A stretch of 64,000 nucleotides of DNA from UBA952 sp044361535. GTDB lineage: Bacteria; Bacteroidota; Bacteroidia; Flavobacteriales_D; Crocinitomicaceae. The translations under genes and the position numbers were made by a program. The stretch's first letter is position 1, and each line of letters begins with the position of its first letter. The notes under the pieces are model-generated. The model had not been told where the DNA came from. It did no database searches and saw nothing but the letters and a program-made list of their open reading frames with translations. The DNA lies in NCBI GenBank assembly GCA_044361535.1, contig JBIKIQ010000013.1:1-64000 (forward strand). Direction: 5' to 3'. This document shows positions 43,999 through 51,422 of the stretch, one piece after another.

Positions 43999-44120
43999 TC
44001 GTTCTGTTTTTAAACGGTTAATAAACTAAAAACAAGAAGATGAAAAAAGAAGGAACCGAACGGGCGCAACTCAACCCATTTACGAGTCCGACTTTATTCT
44101 GAAGTCTTCTCTCTGTTCAA

Positions 44121-44241
44121 AGGCAAGTCTTCTGGCTCACACCAACGCTGGTTACCTTCCCGTTTTCACAGTGGTTAATCAACCGCTTACAGTGCTTACA
44201 GCTGCAGATACAGCTCCGGATTCACACCGGATTCCTTTTTA
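44121..44241 (-). ncRNA. Cobalamin riboswitch
   Basis: Read on the minus strand, the element starts GGAATCCGGTGTGAATCCGG, continues with GCTGTAAGC and GGGAAGG, and ends in the B12 box AGCCAGAAGACTTGCC (44122-44137). These are the conserved blocks of the adenosylcobalamin aptamer. It lies in the leader of the propeller gene, about 120 nt before its ATG, and should repress it when cobalamin is plentiful. The expression platform is not obvious; the sequence AGAAGACTT is repeated just after the B12 box (44102-44110). Confidence 0.93.
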
Positions 44242-44272
44242 ATTTCGCGCAAACGAAAACCAAAGAACAGGG

Positions 44273-44280
44273 CAAAAGTA
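44273..44280 (-). promoter_or_regulatory. Promoter -7 box of the riboswitch transcript
   Basis: TACTTTTG on the minus strand, 31 bp before the conserved start of the aptamer. A well-spaced -33 TTG is not seen. Confidence 0.5.
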
Positions 44281-44323
44281 CTGATTTTATTTCATAAATT
44301 GATTTTTATTCAATTTTACATCG

Positions 44324-44337
44324 TAATATTGCAATAT
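44324..44337 (+). promoter_or_regulatory. arsR operator/promoter
   Basis: ATATTGCAATAT (44326-44337) is a perfect 12-bp palindrome 11 bp before the arsR ATG, and TAATATTG (44324-44331) resembles the -7 box. ArsR-family repressors bind such AT-rich dyads over their own promoter. The palindrome overlapping the box fits arsenite-relieved repression. Confidence 0.6.
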
Positions 44338-44348
44338 AAAAATATATA

Positions 44349-44681
44349 ATGGGAGTTACTAAATCAGAAGTATACGATAATCAACACAATGCCTTGGCCC
44401 TGCAATTTAAAGCTCTTGGTCATCCAGCACGATTGGCAATCGTTCAATTTTTAATCAATCAAAAAGATTGTATTTGCAACGATATAGTAAACGAACTATC
44501 ACTAGCGCAACCAACGATTTCACAGCATTTAAAGGAATTAAAAAACGCTGGCATCATTCAAGGAACGATTGAAGGCAAATCGATTTGTTATTGCATTAAT
44601 CCAAAAGTTATCGAAAATTTAGCAACTTTTTTCACTTCAATTCTAACGAACTTACCATCAGATGAGTCGTGTTGCTCATAA
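44349..44681 (+). CDS. arsR: ArsR-family metalloregulatory repressor
   Basis: 110 residues with a winged HTH: ALGHPARLAIVQFL, then LAQPTISQHLKELKNAGII. The Cys pair in KDCICNDIV matches the As(III)-sensing position near helix 3, and CYCIN plus a C-terminal ESCCS add more thiols. It should repress the ars operon until arsenite or antimonite binds. First gene of arsR-DUF6428-arsC-acr3; the next gene begins 18 bp downstream. Confidence 0.9.
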   Translation: MGVTKSEVYDNQHNALALQFKALGHPARLAIVQFLINQKDCICNDIVNELSLAQPTISQHLKELKNAGIIQGTIEGKSICYCINPKVIENLATFFTSILTNLPSDESCCS

Positions 44682-44699
44682 CCTTAAAAACGAGAACTT

Positions 44700-45170
44700 A
44701 TGAAACTTCAAAAATTAAAAGAAATCCTCAGCGAGATTAAATCCGTGCGTTTTCAATTACCAAATGGAAATATTGTTCCAGAACATTTTCACGTGACTGA
44801 AGTTGGTTCAGTCAAGAAAAACTTCATTGATTGCGGAGGCAAGATTCGCGAAGAAGAAGTAATCAATTTTCAATTGTGGCAGGCTGATGATTTTGACCAT
44901 CGATTAGCACCGCAGAAACTAAATTCAATTATTGAAGTTGCAGAGAAAACACTTCATTTACCAGATGCCGAGATTGAGGTTGAATATCAAAGCGAAACCA
45001 TCGGTAAATATGGTCTTGAATTTAATGGAATCACCTTCCTATTGACCAATAAACAAACAGCTTGCTTGGCCGAAGATGCCTGTGGTATTCCTTCTCAAAA
45101 GAAACGAGTTAATCTATCTGAATTACAAGAAAAAACAAGTGGTTGCGATCCTAAAAGTGGTTGTTGTTAA
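44700..45170 (+). CDS. DUF6428-like protein of the ars operon
   Basis: 156 residues, cytosolic. Proteins of this type recur between arsR and arsC in Bacteroidota ars operons (recollection). The N-terminus MKLQKLKEILSEIKSVRFQL and the motif PEHFHVTEVG are typical. The C-terminus is thiol-rich (ACLAEDACG and SGCDPKSGCC), which suggests metalloid binding or hand-over to the neighbours (inference). It lies 13 bp before arsC. Confidence 0.75.
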   Translation: MKLQKLKEILSEIKSVRFQLPNGNIVPEHFHVTEVGSVKKNFIDCGGKIREEEVINFQLWQADDFDHRLAPQKLNSIIEVAEKTLHLPDAEIEVEYQSETIGKYGLEFNGITFLLTNKQTACLAEDACGIPSQKKRVNLSELQEKTSGCDPKSGCC

Positions 45171-45183
45171 ATCATTAAAAAAC

Positions 45184-45795
45184 ATGAATCAAGAAATCAA
45201 AAATTTATGTGAATCATTGACAAAACAGTTTGATTCCATTCCCGAAAAAAGAAAAGAAATCCTGACTAAAATAACGGCATACATTCAGCAAAGAAAGGAT
45301 GCAAACAAACCAATTTCCTTGGTTTACATCTGCACACACAATGCTAGGAGAAGTTTTTTTGGACAAATTTGGGCGCAAACCGCAGCCTCTTTTTATCACA
45401 TTGAAAATTGCACAACCTATTCTGGTGGTATGGAAGTTACTCGTTGTCATCCAAATGCAATTAACGCGCTACAAAATCAAGGATTTGAAACACAAATAGT
45501 TTCTGATTCAAACAATCCAATGTATCAAATTAGTTTTGGAGCACCTGTAAAAATGAATTGTTTTTCAAAACTATACAATGACGAATCTAATCCCAAAGTA
45601 GATTTTGCAGCAATAATGGTATGCTCAGATGCCGAAACCAATTGTCCATTTATTTCCGAAGCGTCCTTGAGGATTTCAACAACCTATGATGATCCGAAGG
45701 CGTTTGATGGCACACCGATTGAATCTGAGAAATACGTGGAAAGAGCCAATCAAATTGCAACAGAGTGTTTATATGTATTTTCTCAAGTAAAGTAA
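45184..45795 (+). CDS. arsC: Arsenate reductase, LMW-phosphatase-like (ArsC)
   Basis: 203 residues from the ATG at 45184; the longer reading from 45076 overlaps the upstream gene and is rejected. The P-loop ICTHNARRSF holds the Cys and Arg that reduce arsenate to arsenite, and MVCSDAETNCPF provides further Cys residues, in the place of resolving thiols. About 35 N-terminal residues precede the catalytic fold. The neighbours arsR and acr3 fix the role. Confidence 0.85.
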   Translation: MNQEIKNLCESLTKQFDSIPEKRKEILTKITAYIQQRKDANKPISLVYICTHNARRSFFGQIWAQTAASFYHIENCTTYSGGMEVTRCHPNAINALQNQGFETQIVSDSNNPMYQISFGAPVKMNCFSKLYNDESNPKVDFAAIMVCSDAETNCPFISEASLRISTTYDDPKAFDGTPIESEKYVERANQIATECLYVFSQVK

Positions 45796-45799
45796 ATTT

Positions 45800-46831
45800 A
45801 TGAAGGCAAAACGATTAGGATTCTTAGATCGATTTTTGACTCTGTGGATTTTTTTAGCAATGGCCGTGGGAGTTTCAATCGGATATTTCGTGCCAGAAGC
45901 ATCTGCATTTATGGACAAGATGACGTACAACACAACCAATATTCCTCTCGCAATTGGATTAATTGTAATGATGTATCCGCCTTTAGTGAAAGTTGATTTC
46001 ACAAAGCTTCACTCCATATTAAAAAAACCGAAATTGCTTACCCTTTCCTTTTTCATCACATGGATTTTCGGTCCTTTTTTAATGTTTCTTTTGGCTATTA
46101 CATTTCTTAAAGATAATTCCGAGTACATGTCAGGACTTATCATAATTGGTTTGGCTCCCTGCATAGCCATGGTGGTTGTTTGGAACGAGCTTGCTCATGG
46201 AAATCGGGAATTAGTAGCTGGATTAGTAGGAATAAATAGTTTGTTGCAAGTATTCTTTTTTAGCTCCTACGCCTATTTCTACTTGAAAATCATGTTGCCC
46301 ATCTTTGGATTTGAATCGCAAGTTTTTGATATCGCATTTAAAGATGTTGCCTTAACAGTGGGGATTTATCTTGGAATTCCATTTCTACTTGCTGTTTTTA
46401 CACGACTAATTGCAGTAAAAACCAAAGGTCTTGATTGGTTAAATCGCAAATTTATTCCGGTCATTTCACCATTTACGCTGTTTGCCTTACTTTTTACAAT
46501 TGTAGTAATGTTTAGCTTGAAAGGTAATTTAATTGTTTCTATTCCGCTGGATGTGGTTCAAGTAGCAATTCCCTTAGTCATTTTCTTTGCGATAATGTTT
46601 ATTCTTATGTTTTACTTAGCGAAAAAATCAGGTGCGGATTACGCAGAAAATGTGGCATTATCTTTTACTGCCTCGGGAAATAATTTTGAGCTGGCAATTG
46701 CAGTATCAATTGGAGTATTTGGAATAAATAGCGGACAAGCGTTTGTAGGAGTTATTGGGCCATTAGTAGAGGTTCCGGCGTTGATTTTAATGGTGCGTTT
46801 GGCATTTTGGTTGAGAAGTAAATGGTATTAA
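45800..46831 (+). CDS. acr3: Arsenite efflux permease, ACR3 family
   Basis: 343 residues with ten membrane helices. The ACR3 signature GLAPCIAMVVVWNELAHG contains the essential Cys, and the late block SFTASGNNFELAIAVSIGVFG is diagnostic. It exports arsenite from the cytosol using the proton motive force. Last gene of the ars operon, 4 bp after arsC. Confidence 0.93.
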   Translation: MKAKRLGFLDRFLTLWIFLAMAVGVSIGYFVPEASAFMDKMTYNTTNIPLAIGLIVMMYPPLVKVDFTKLHSILKKPKLLTLSFFITWIFGPFLMFLLAITFLKDNSEYMSGLIIIGLAPCIAMVVVWNELAHGNRELVAGLVGINSLLQVFFFSSYAYFYLKIMLPIFGFESQVFDIAFKDVALTVGIYLGIPFLLAVFTRLIAVKTKGLDWLNRKFIPVISPFTLFALLFTIVVMFSLKGNLIVSIPLDVVQVAIPLVIFFAIMFILMFYLAKKSGADYAENVALSFTASGNNFELAIAVSIGVFGINSGQAFVGVIGPLVEVPALILMVRLAFWLRSKWY

Positions 46832-46891
46832 TCTTTTGATTAATCGATTTTTTCTTTTACAGAAAAGTGTACATTTACAAAAAAATAAACG

Positions 46892-47521
46892 ATGTCATTT
46901 CGGTTTGTAGTTTGTGATGACCACCCTTTAATTAATGATTCCATTGAGTTGTTTTTCAATCGTAAGGGACATACATGCCTGGCAAAATTAACTTCCACAA
47001 AAGACTTAAAAAATTTCTTTTCAACCAATACTGCAGAAGTATTAATCTGCGACTTAAATATCGATCAAGAAAATACATTTGAGGCATTAGAAATAATTAA
47101 AGTGCAACAACCTTCAATTTTCATCGTGATTTTCTCTGCATACTCAGATCGTATTTTTATTCAAAAATCAAAAGAAATAGGAATAAATCTTTACATGTCC
47201 AAGATAACAGAACTGAATGAATTATATACGCACATAGATTTTTTGAACAAAGAATTCTACACAAATTGCCAATATGAAATGGATAAAACCAAGTTTATCG
47301 ATCCCAAAGTTAAATTTGAAGAACTTCCATTCAAAATAAGTGAACAAGAGAAGAAAATAATATCATTAATTTTATCAGGTGCAACAAGCGAAGGAATCGC
47401 GAAGAAATTATTTATCAGCAAATTTACGGTTGATACCCACCGAAAAAATATCAATAAAAAATTAAATGTTTCTGGGTTGATTCAATTGCAAGAGAAAGTA
47501 ACCCAATATAATATTCTGTGA
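46892..47521 (+). CDS. NarL/LuxR-type response regulator
   Basis: 209 residues. The receiver domain has the acidic pair in VCDDHP, the phospho-acceptor in LICDLNID and the Lys in YMSKIT; the DNA-binding domain has ISEQEKKIISLILSGATSEG and LFISKFTVDTHRKNINKKL (key recognition helix TVDTHRKNI). Phosphorylation by the partner kinase should promote dimer binding. The gene overlaps the kinase by GTGA. NarL-type 7-2-7 dyads precede two genes downstream, likely targets. Confidence 0.9.
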   Translation: MSFRFVVCDDHPLINDSIELFFNRKGHTCLAKLTSTKDLKNFFSTNTAEVLICDLNIDQENTFEALEIIKVQQPSIFIVIFSAYSDRIFIQKSKEIGINLYMSKITELNELYTHIDFLNKEFYTNCQYEMDKTKFIDPKVKFEELPFKISEQEKKIISLILSGATSEGIAKKLFISKFTVDTHRKNINKKLNVSGLIQLQEKVTQYNIL

Positions 47522-49251
47522 AAAATCTATTTACAAATTTCTTTGCAGTCTTTTTATTGATAACGCCACTGGCATTATTATCTCAATCTATTTATTTTCA
47601 CCACGATCATTCAGGAAATAAAAACCTACGTTCAATTTTAAACAAATCAACATCGTGGAAAAAGGTTGAAAACAACATTATTGAAATGGGGTTTGTAAAA
47701 AATGACGTTGTTTGGATTAAAATCGTTGGTAAGCCAACTAAAAACAACTTAATCGTTCTTGCTAATGCCGGCATAGACAGTGCAACTTTTTTTGCTAATG
47801 AAATCGTTTATCATTCAGGCGACAGAGTTTACAACCCAGAGGAAGACAACCCTTTCCCCATTTTTCCAATCATTGACACCATTCAATATATTCGTGTAAA
47901 AAAAGAACTTTCAGTACTTAAAATCCCCATAGAAATAAAAGATGAAAAAACATTTTTAAGAAAGCAATCTAGGTATACAATGATTAATTTCATTGCACTA
48001 GGTATATTTTTATCCTTTTTGATTTATTCTTTTTCGCTCTTTTTATTCAGCCGCTCAAAAGTTTTTTTATTTTTCTCCTTTTTTATTACCAACACATTAA
48101 TTTATTATTTCACCTCAAATGGAATGCTTAAAACAATATTTTTTCCTGAATTCTTGCATTTCAGCGAAATAAGGGCCTACAGCAGCTCCTTTGGGCCACT
48201 AACTTTATTTTGGTTTAACCAAAGCTTGATTGGGTATAATACTTCTTTAGTGAATAGAATTACAAAGATCATGTGGCGGCTGATACTTTGCTTAATCCTG
48301 TTATCTCTTGTTTTTTATGATTTCCTTAAGGCGCATTACGTTCAAGAATACCTTACTCTTGTTTATATTCTCTGCTTCATTTTAACATTGTTTCTTTTGT
48401 ACATGAATATCAGAGAATTATTTACTCCAAAACAAGATTCAAAAAGACGCTTTGCCTATTTATTCACAGGATCTATTTTTATAGTAATTGCTTTGTTATT
48501 GATTGACTGGAGTAAAATTGAATGGATGCCTGATTATGACTATCTATTATTAATTTGCTGCATTGAGATTGTGGTATTTGGTTTATTTATTTCGATAGAC
48601 TTTATTAGTAAGTTTAAAACAAACGAGGAGATAGCGATTGATTCCCTAAATTCTAAAAAACGTGCATTGGATGAACTAAAAATAATCCAGTTCAAAGAAC
48701 GAAAAAATATTGCAGCAATTTTGCATAACCGATACCAAAGTAAATTAACTGGATTTAGATTGAATTACAGCAACTTAACCAATCCTGACGAAAAGATAAT
48801 AAAAGAAATGAAATCCTTGGAGGAAGAAATTCGTAATTTCTCGCACCAGGTTTTACCAAAAGAACTAGAAAATGGACTATTTCATGACGCTATTCTAAGA
48901 CACCTTGATTTCCTCAAAACAGTTTATCCCATTTGGACAATTTCTTACAAAGTTTTTGATCATGACGAGAATTCAAAAAATCCATGGGCATACGATTTAT
49001 ATCTAATTGTATCGGAATTACTTCAAAATTCACTAAAACACTCAGTAGGGAGAGAAATTCAAATTGAATTTTTTCGCCACGATAAAGAGTGCATTTTGAC
49101 CTATGCCGATTACGGTCAATCAATTAATTCATCTGAATTTATAAACGGATTTGGCACTTCCTTACTCAAAGATCAAGTGGAAAACATGGGAGCAGAGATT
49201 CAATTTGAACTTACCCCCAACCTATTAATAATCATTTCTATTCCACAATAA
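47518..49251 (+). CDS. 7TMR-DISM sensor histidine kinase (HisKA_3/NarX class)
   Basis: 577 residues. A signal sequence and ~125-residue extracytoplasmic domain precede seven membrane helices (about 150-360), the 7TMR-DISM layout. The cytosolic part has the phospho-acceptor His in RKNIAAILHNRYQSKLTG, then the ATPase with SELLQNSLKHS (N box) and NGFGTSLLKDQVENMGAEI (G box). It starts at a GTG overlapping the response-regulator stop, so they are co-translated. The ligand is unknown; the putative targets at the envelope suggest envelope or carbohydrate sensing. Confidence 0.88.
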   Translation: MKNLFTNFFAVFLLITPLALLSQSIYFHHDHSGNKNLRSILNKSTSWKKVENNIIEMGFVKNDVVWIKIVGKPTKNNLIVLANAGIDSATFFANEIVYHSGDRVYNPEEDNPFPIFPIIDTIQYIRVKKELSVLKIPIEIKDEKTFLRKQSRYTMINFIALGIFLSFLIYSFSLFLFSRSKVFLFFSFFITNTLIYYFTSNGMLKTIFFPEFLHFSEIRAYSSSFGPLTLFWFNQSLIGYNTSLVNRITKIMWRLILCLILLSLVFYDFLKAHYVQEYLTLVYILCFILTLFLLYMNIRELFTPKQDSKRRFAYLFTGSIFIVIALLLIDWSKIEWMPDYDYLLLICCIEIVVFGLFISIDFISKFKTNEEIAIDSLNSKKRALDELKIIQFKERKNIAAILHNRYQSKLTGFRLNYSNLTNPDEKIIKEMKSLEEEIRNFSHQVLPKELENGLFHDAILRHLDFLKTVYPIWTISYKVFDHDENSKNPWAYDLYLIVSELLQNSLKHSVGREIQIEFFRHDKECILTYADYGQSINSSEFINGFGTSLLKDQVENMGAEIQFELTPNLLIIISIPQ

Positions 49252-49252
49252 A

Positions 49253-49299
49253 TACCTATTAATGGGTATTGATTGCCGTGCATCTAACTAATAAATTTG
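49253..49299 (+). promoter_or_regulatory. NarL-type dyad and promoter of the lipoprotein gene
   Basis: TACCTAT-TA-ATGGGTA (49253-49268) fits the NarL heptamer TACYYMT in 7-2-7 inverted arrangement. TTG follows at once (49269-49271), then 20 bp and TAAATTTG (49292-49299). The dyad centre lies about 43 bp before the expected transcription start, an activator position. Confidence 0.75.
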
Positions 49300-49313
49300 C
49301 CAAAATTTAAGTT

Positions 49314-49748
49314 ATGAATAATCAAAAGAAAAAAATTTTAGCAGCAGCAGGAGTTACTGCAGTTGTAGTTTCAGGTTGTGGAAAATATGAGGACGGACCA
49401 AACTTTTCTTTATTAAGCAAAAAGTCAAGGGTAGTTGGTACTTGGGATATGAAATCACTTACAGATTCTCAAACGGGTGTAACAGATAACTTTTGCCAAA
49501 ATGGTGCTTATTGTGTTGAAATCACAATGGATAAGGACAATAAACTGACACAAAAAATTTCTGATGGGTCGTATTCATACACCTACACAGGAACATGGGA
49601 TTTCAATGATGACAAAACACAATTGATATGGACAACCCCTTCTTATACAACAAGTTATGAAATAAAACGACTAACGAATAAAGAGTTGTGGCTTGACGAC
49701 GACATTACGTCTACCGATGGGGACATTTATAAATTAGAAACAAAATAG
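49314..49748 (+). CDS. Lipocalin-like lipoprotein
   Basis: 144 residues. The N-terminal hydrophobic segment ends VVSGCGKYEDG, a lipobox with lipidated Cys. The body has VVGTWDMKSLTDSQTG and TYTGTWDFNDDKTQLIW, the W-containing strands typical of lipocalin-like Bacteroidota lipoproteins, and two further Cys. It is preceded by a NarL-type dyad, so it probably answers to the adjacent two-component system, and it is followed 105 bp later by an outer-membrane protein gene. Confidence 0.75.
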   Translation: MNNQKKKILAAAGVTAVVVSGCGKYEDGPNFSLLSKKSRVVGTWDMKSLTDSQTGVTDNFCQNGAYCVEITMDKDNKLTQKISDGSYSYTYTGTWDFNDDKTQLIWTTPSYTTSYEIKRLTNKELWLDDDITSTDGDIYKLETK

Positions 49749-49766
49749 AATAAGTTACTATGAATT

Positions 49767-49787
49767 AAGCTTTCAAAGAAGCTTTTT
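49767..49787 (+). terminator. Weak hairpin with T-run (attenuator-like)
   Basis: AAGCTT (49767-49772) and AAGCTT (49779-49784) pair around six bases and are followed by TTT. A short stem, so it is more likely a partial stop between the lipoprotein and the outer-membrane protein than a full terminator. Confidence 0.4.
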
Positions 49788-49853
49788 ATCATAAATTTCA
49801 ATTAGAGGAAGTTACTTCTAATACAGCTTTAAAAATTTAATTAAAAAATTATT

Positions 49854-50537
49854 ATGAGAAAACAACTAAAAAAAATTGGATTAATTGCAGTATTTACTTG
49901 TATTTTGATTGCTAACTCCTTTGCACAAGAAGGCGAAACTAAAAGATTCACAGTAGGTGCAGGTTTTGGCTCTGAACCAGAATACTTTTTCTCTATGCAG
50001 CATTTAAAGTTCGATTACAATATCACACCTAAAATAAGTGTTGGATTAAAAAACAACATGCGTTATTGGGATAAGTCCAATACTCAACAAGGTTGGGCCA
50101 CATGGAGAAATACCATTTATTCTACCACATCTTTAGTCGGAACATACTATCTTTTAGGAACAAACCAAAATGATTCAAAATGGAATGTTTCTCTTTTTGG
50201 CGGTTTTAGTTTAAATCATGATATCTACAAATACGAATATGATTTAACGAATACAGATCCGAATGCATTATTGGCAACAAAAGAAACAACTACTTACAGC
50301 TACGGACGTCTTTATACAGGTATAGGTGGAAATTACAAGGTTGGTCCGGGTAAGATATTTCTTGAAATCCCTGTGAACTTTGAGTTATACTTCACTAGTA
50401 GATATAAAACTTCATTTAACGATGGGGATATTGTAAAAAGTGACTTAGAAGTACGTACCTTGAGTGAAGAATCCCCTTCAAGTAATTACCTATCAAATTT
50501 TGTTGGTTTTCAATTTGGGTATCAAATAAATTTTTAA
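49854..50537 (+). CDS. Outer-membrane beta-barrel protein
   Basis: 227 residues. Signal peptide (LKKIGLIAVFTCILIANSFAQ) and alternating beta strands, ending in an aromatic-terminated strand (FQFGYQINF), as in small porin-like barrels. It is a paralogue of the next gene; both share KKIGLIA, QEG and GNYKVGPGKIF-type blocks. It lacks its own dyad and may be read through from the lipoprotein promoter. A strong terminator follows. Confidence 0.75.
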   Translation: MRKQLKKIGLIAVFTCILIANSFAQEGETKRFTVGAGFGSEPEYFFSMQHLKFDYNITPKISVGLKNNMRYWDKSNTQQGWATWRNTIYSTTSLVGTYYLLGTNQNDSKWNVSLFGGFSLNHDIYKYEYDLTNTDPNALLATKETTTYSYGRLYTGIGGNYKVGPGKIFLEIPVNFELYFTSRYKTSFNDGDIVKSDLEVRTLSEESPSSNYLSNFVGFQFGYQINF

Positions 50538-50559
50538 TTCATTTATTTCATTCTTTATC

Positions 50560-50592
50560 GGGTCGATCATTAATTTTGATCGACCCTTTTTT
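50560..50592 (+). terminator. Intrinsic terminator
   Basis: GGGTCGATCA (50560-50569) and TGATCGACCC (50577-50586) form a perfect 10-bp stem with a 7-nt loop, followed by six T. Confidence 0.93.
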
Positions 50593-50598
50593 AAAATA

Positions 50599-50645
50599 TA
50601 CCTATCAATAGGTATTGTTTACTTATTCCATTATAAAGATTTTTG
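50599..50645 (+). promoter_or_regulatory. NarL-type dyad and promoter of the second outer-membrane protein
   Basis: TACCTAT-CA-ATAGGTA (50599-50614) is a perfect 7-2-7 inverted repeat; TTG follows directly (50615-50617), then 20 bp and GATTTTTG (50638-50645, one mismatch from TAnnTTTG). The arrangement equals that before the lipoprotein gene base for base in spacing. Confidence 0.75.
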
Positions 50646-50662
50646 TAAAAAAATTAATTAGT

Positions 50663-51337
50663 ATGAAAAGGGAATTTAAAAAAATTGGATTAATAGCAAT
50701 TTTGTCTTTGTTTAGTTTTGGAGGCGCGATTGCTCAAGAAGGAGCGAAAAAAAATGTAATTGGAGCTGGTGTTGGTTATAATATGAGTCATGAAGATTTT
50801 GGCGGCCATTTGTTTTATAATCGAATGATTACTGCAAAATTTGGTGTTGGTGCAAGAATGTTTGTCACACCATTCAAATACAAAGATTACATTGGTGCAT
50901 CAATAAATTGGTATAATCAACAAGGAACGAGGTTAGATTTTTCATTAGCAGCGAATTATTATATAGTTGGAAATAATGACAGTAAGTTTGGATTATATGC
51001 TGGGTTAGGAATTGGATACGCTTCTGAGAACATGACCTACCTTGTAGAATACACAGGCAATCCATCCATAGACAGTCGAGAATATGAAAATGGCTTATCC
51101 GGAAATACAACCCTAGGATTGAACTACAAAGTTGGCCCTGGAAAAATATTTGCTGAGTTTAATTTATCATATATTTTAATTGGAAATAATGGTAACACCT
51201 TTGAATACCCTTCTAACTATCCAACTGACGCTAATGGGAACCCATCGCCTTACTATCAATCTGACTATATCCAAAAGGGAGTTTCTGGTGATTACACTCA
51301 ACCATGTTTAAATTTAGGCTACCAAATTAGCTTCTAA
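50663..51337 (+). CDS. Outer-membrane beta-barrel protein, paralogue of the preceding gene
   Basis: 224 residues from the ATG at 50663; the longer reading from 50615 would start inside the promoter. Signal peptide (FKKIGLIAILSLFSFGGAIAQ), then an eight-stranded-type barrel with LNYKVGPGKIFAEFNLSY and a terminal LNLGYQISF. Its own NarL-type dyad predicts control by the adjacent two-component system. Transport or structural role unknown. Confidence 0.75.
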   Translation: MKREFKKIGLIAILSLFSFGGAIAQEGAKKNVIGAGVGYNMSHEDFGGHLFYNRMITAKFGVGARMFVTPFKYKDYIGASINWYNQQGTRLDFSLAANYYIVGNNDSKFGLYAGLGIGYASENMTYLVEYTGNPSIDSREYENGLSGNTTLGLNYKVGPGKIFAEFNLSYILIGNNGNTFEYPSNYPTDANGNPSPYYQSDYIQKGVSGDYTQPCLNLGYQISF

Positions 51338-51366
51338 TTAAAAAAACAACTTTTTGTTGCATAATT

Positions 51367-51405
51367 AATCGGGATTTTCAGAAATGAATTTCCCGATTTT
51401 TTTTT
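51367..51405 (+). terminator. Intrinsic terminator
   Basis: AATCGGGA (51367-51374) pairs with TCCCGATT (51391-51398), with extra pairing inside the loop, and a T-run to 51405. It ends the rightward block just before the convergent phosphatase gene. Confidence 0.85.
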
Positions 51406-51422
51406 GCGAAAATGACTATTTT

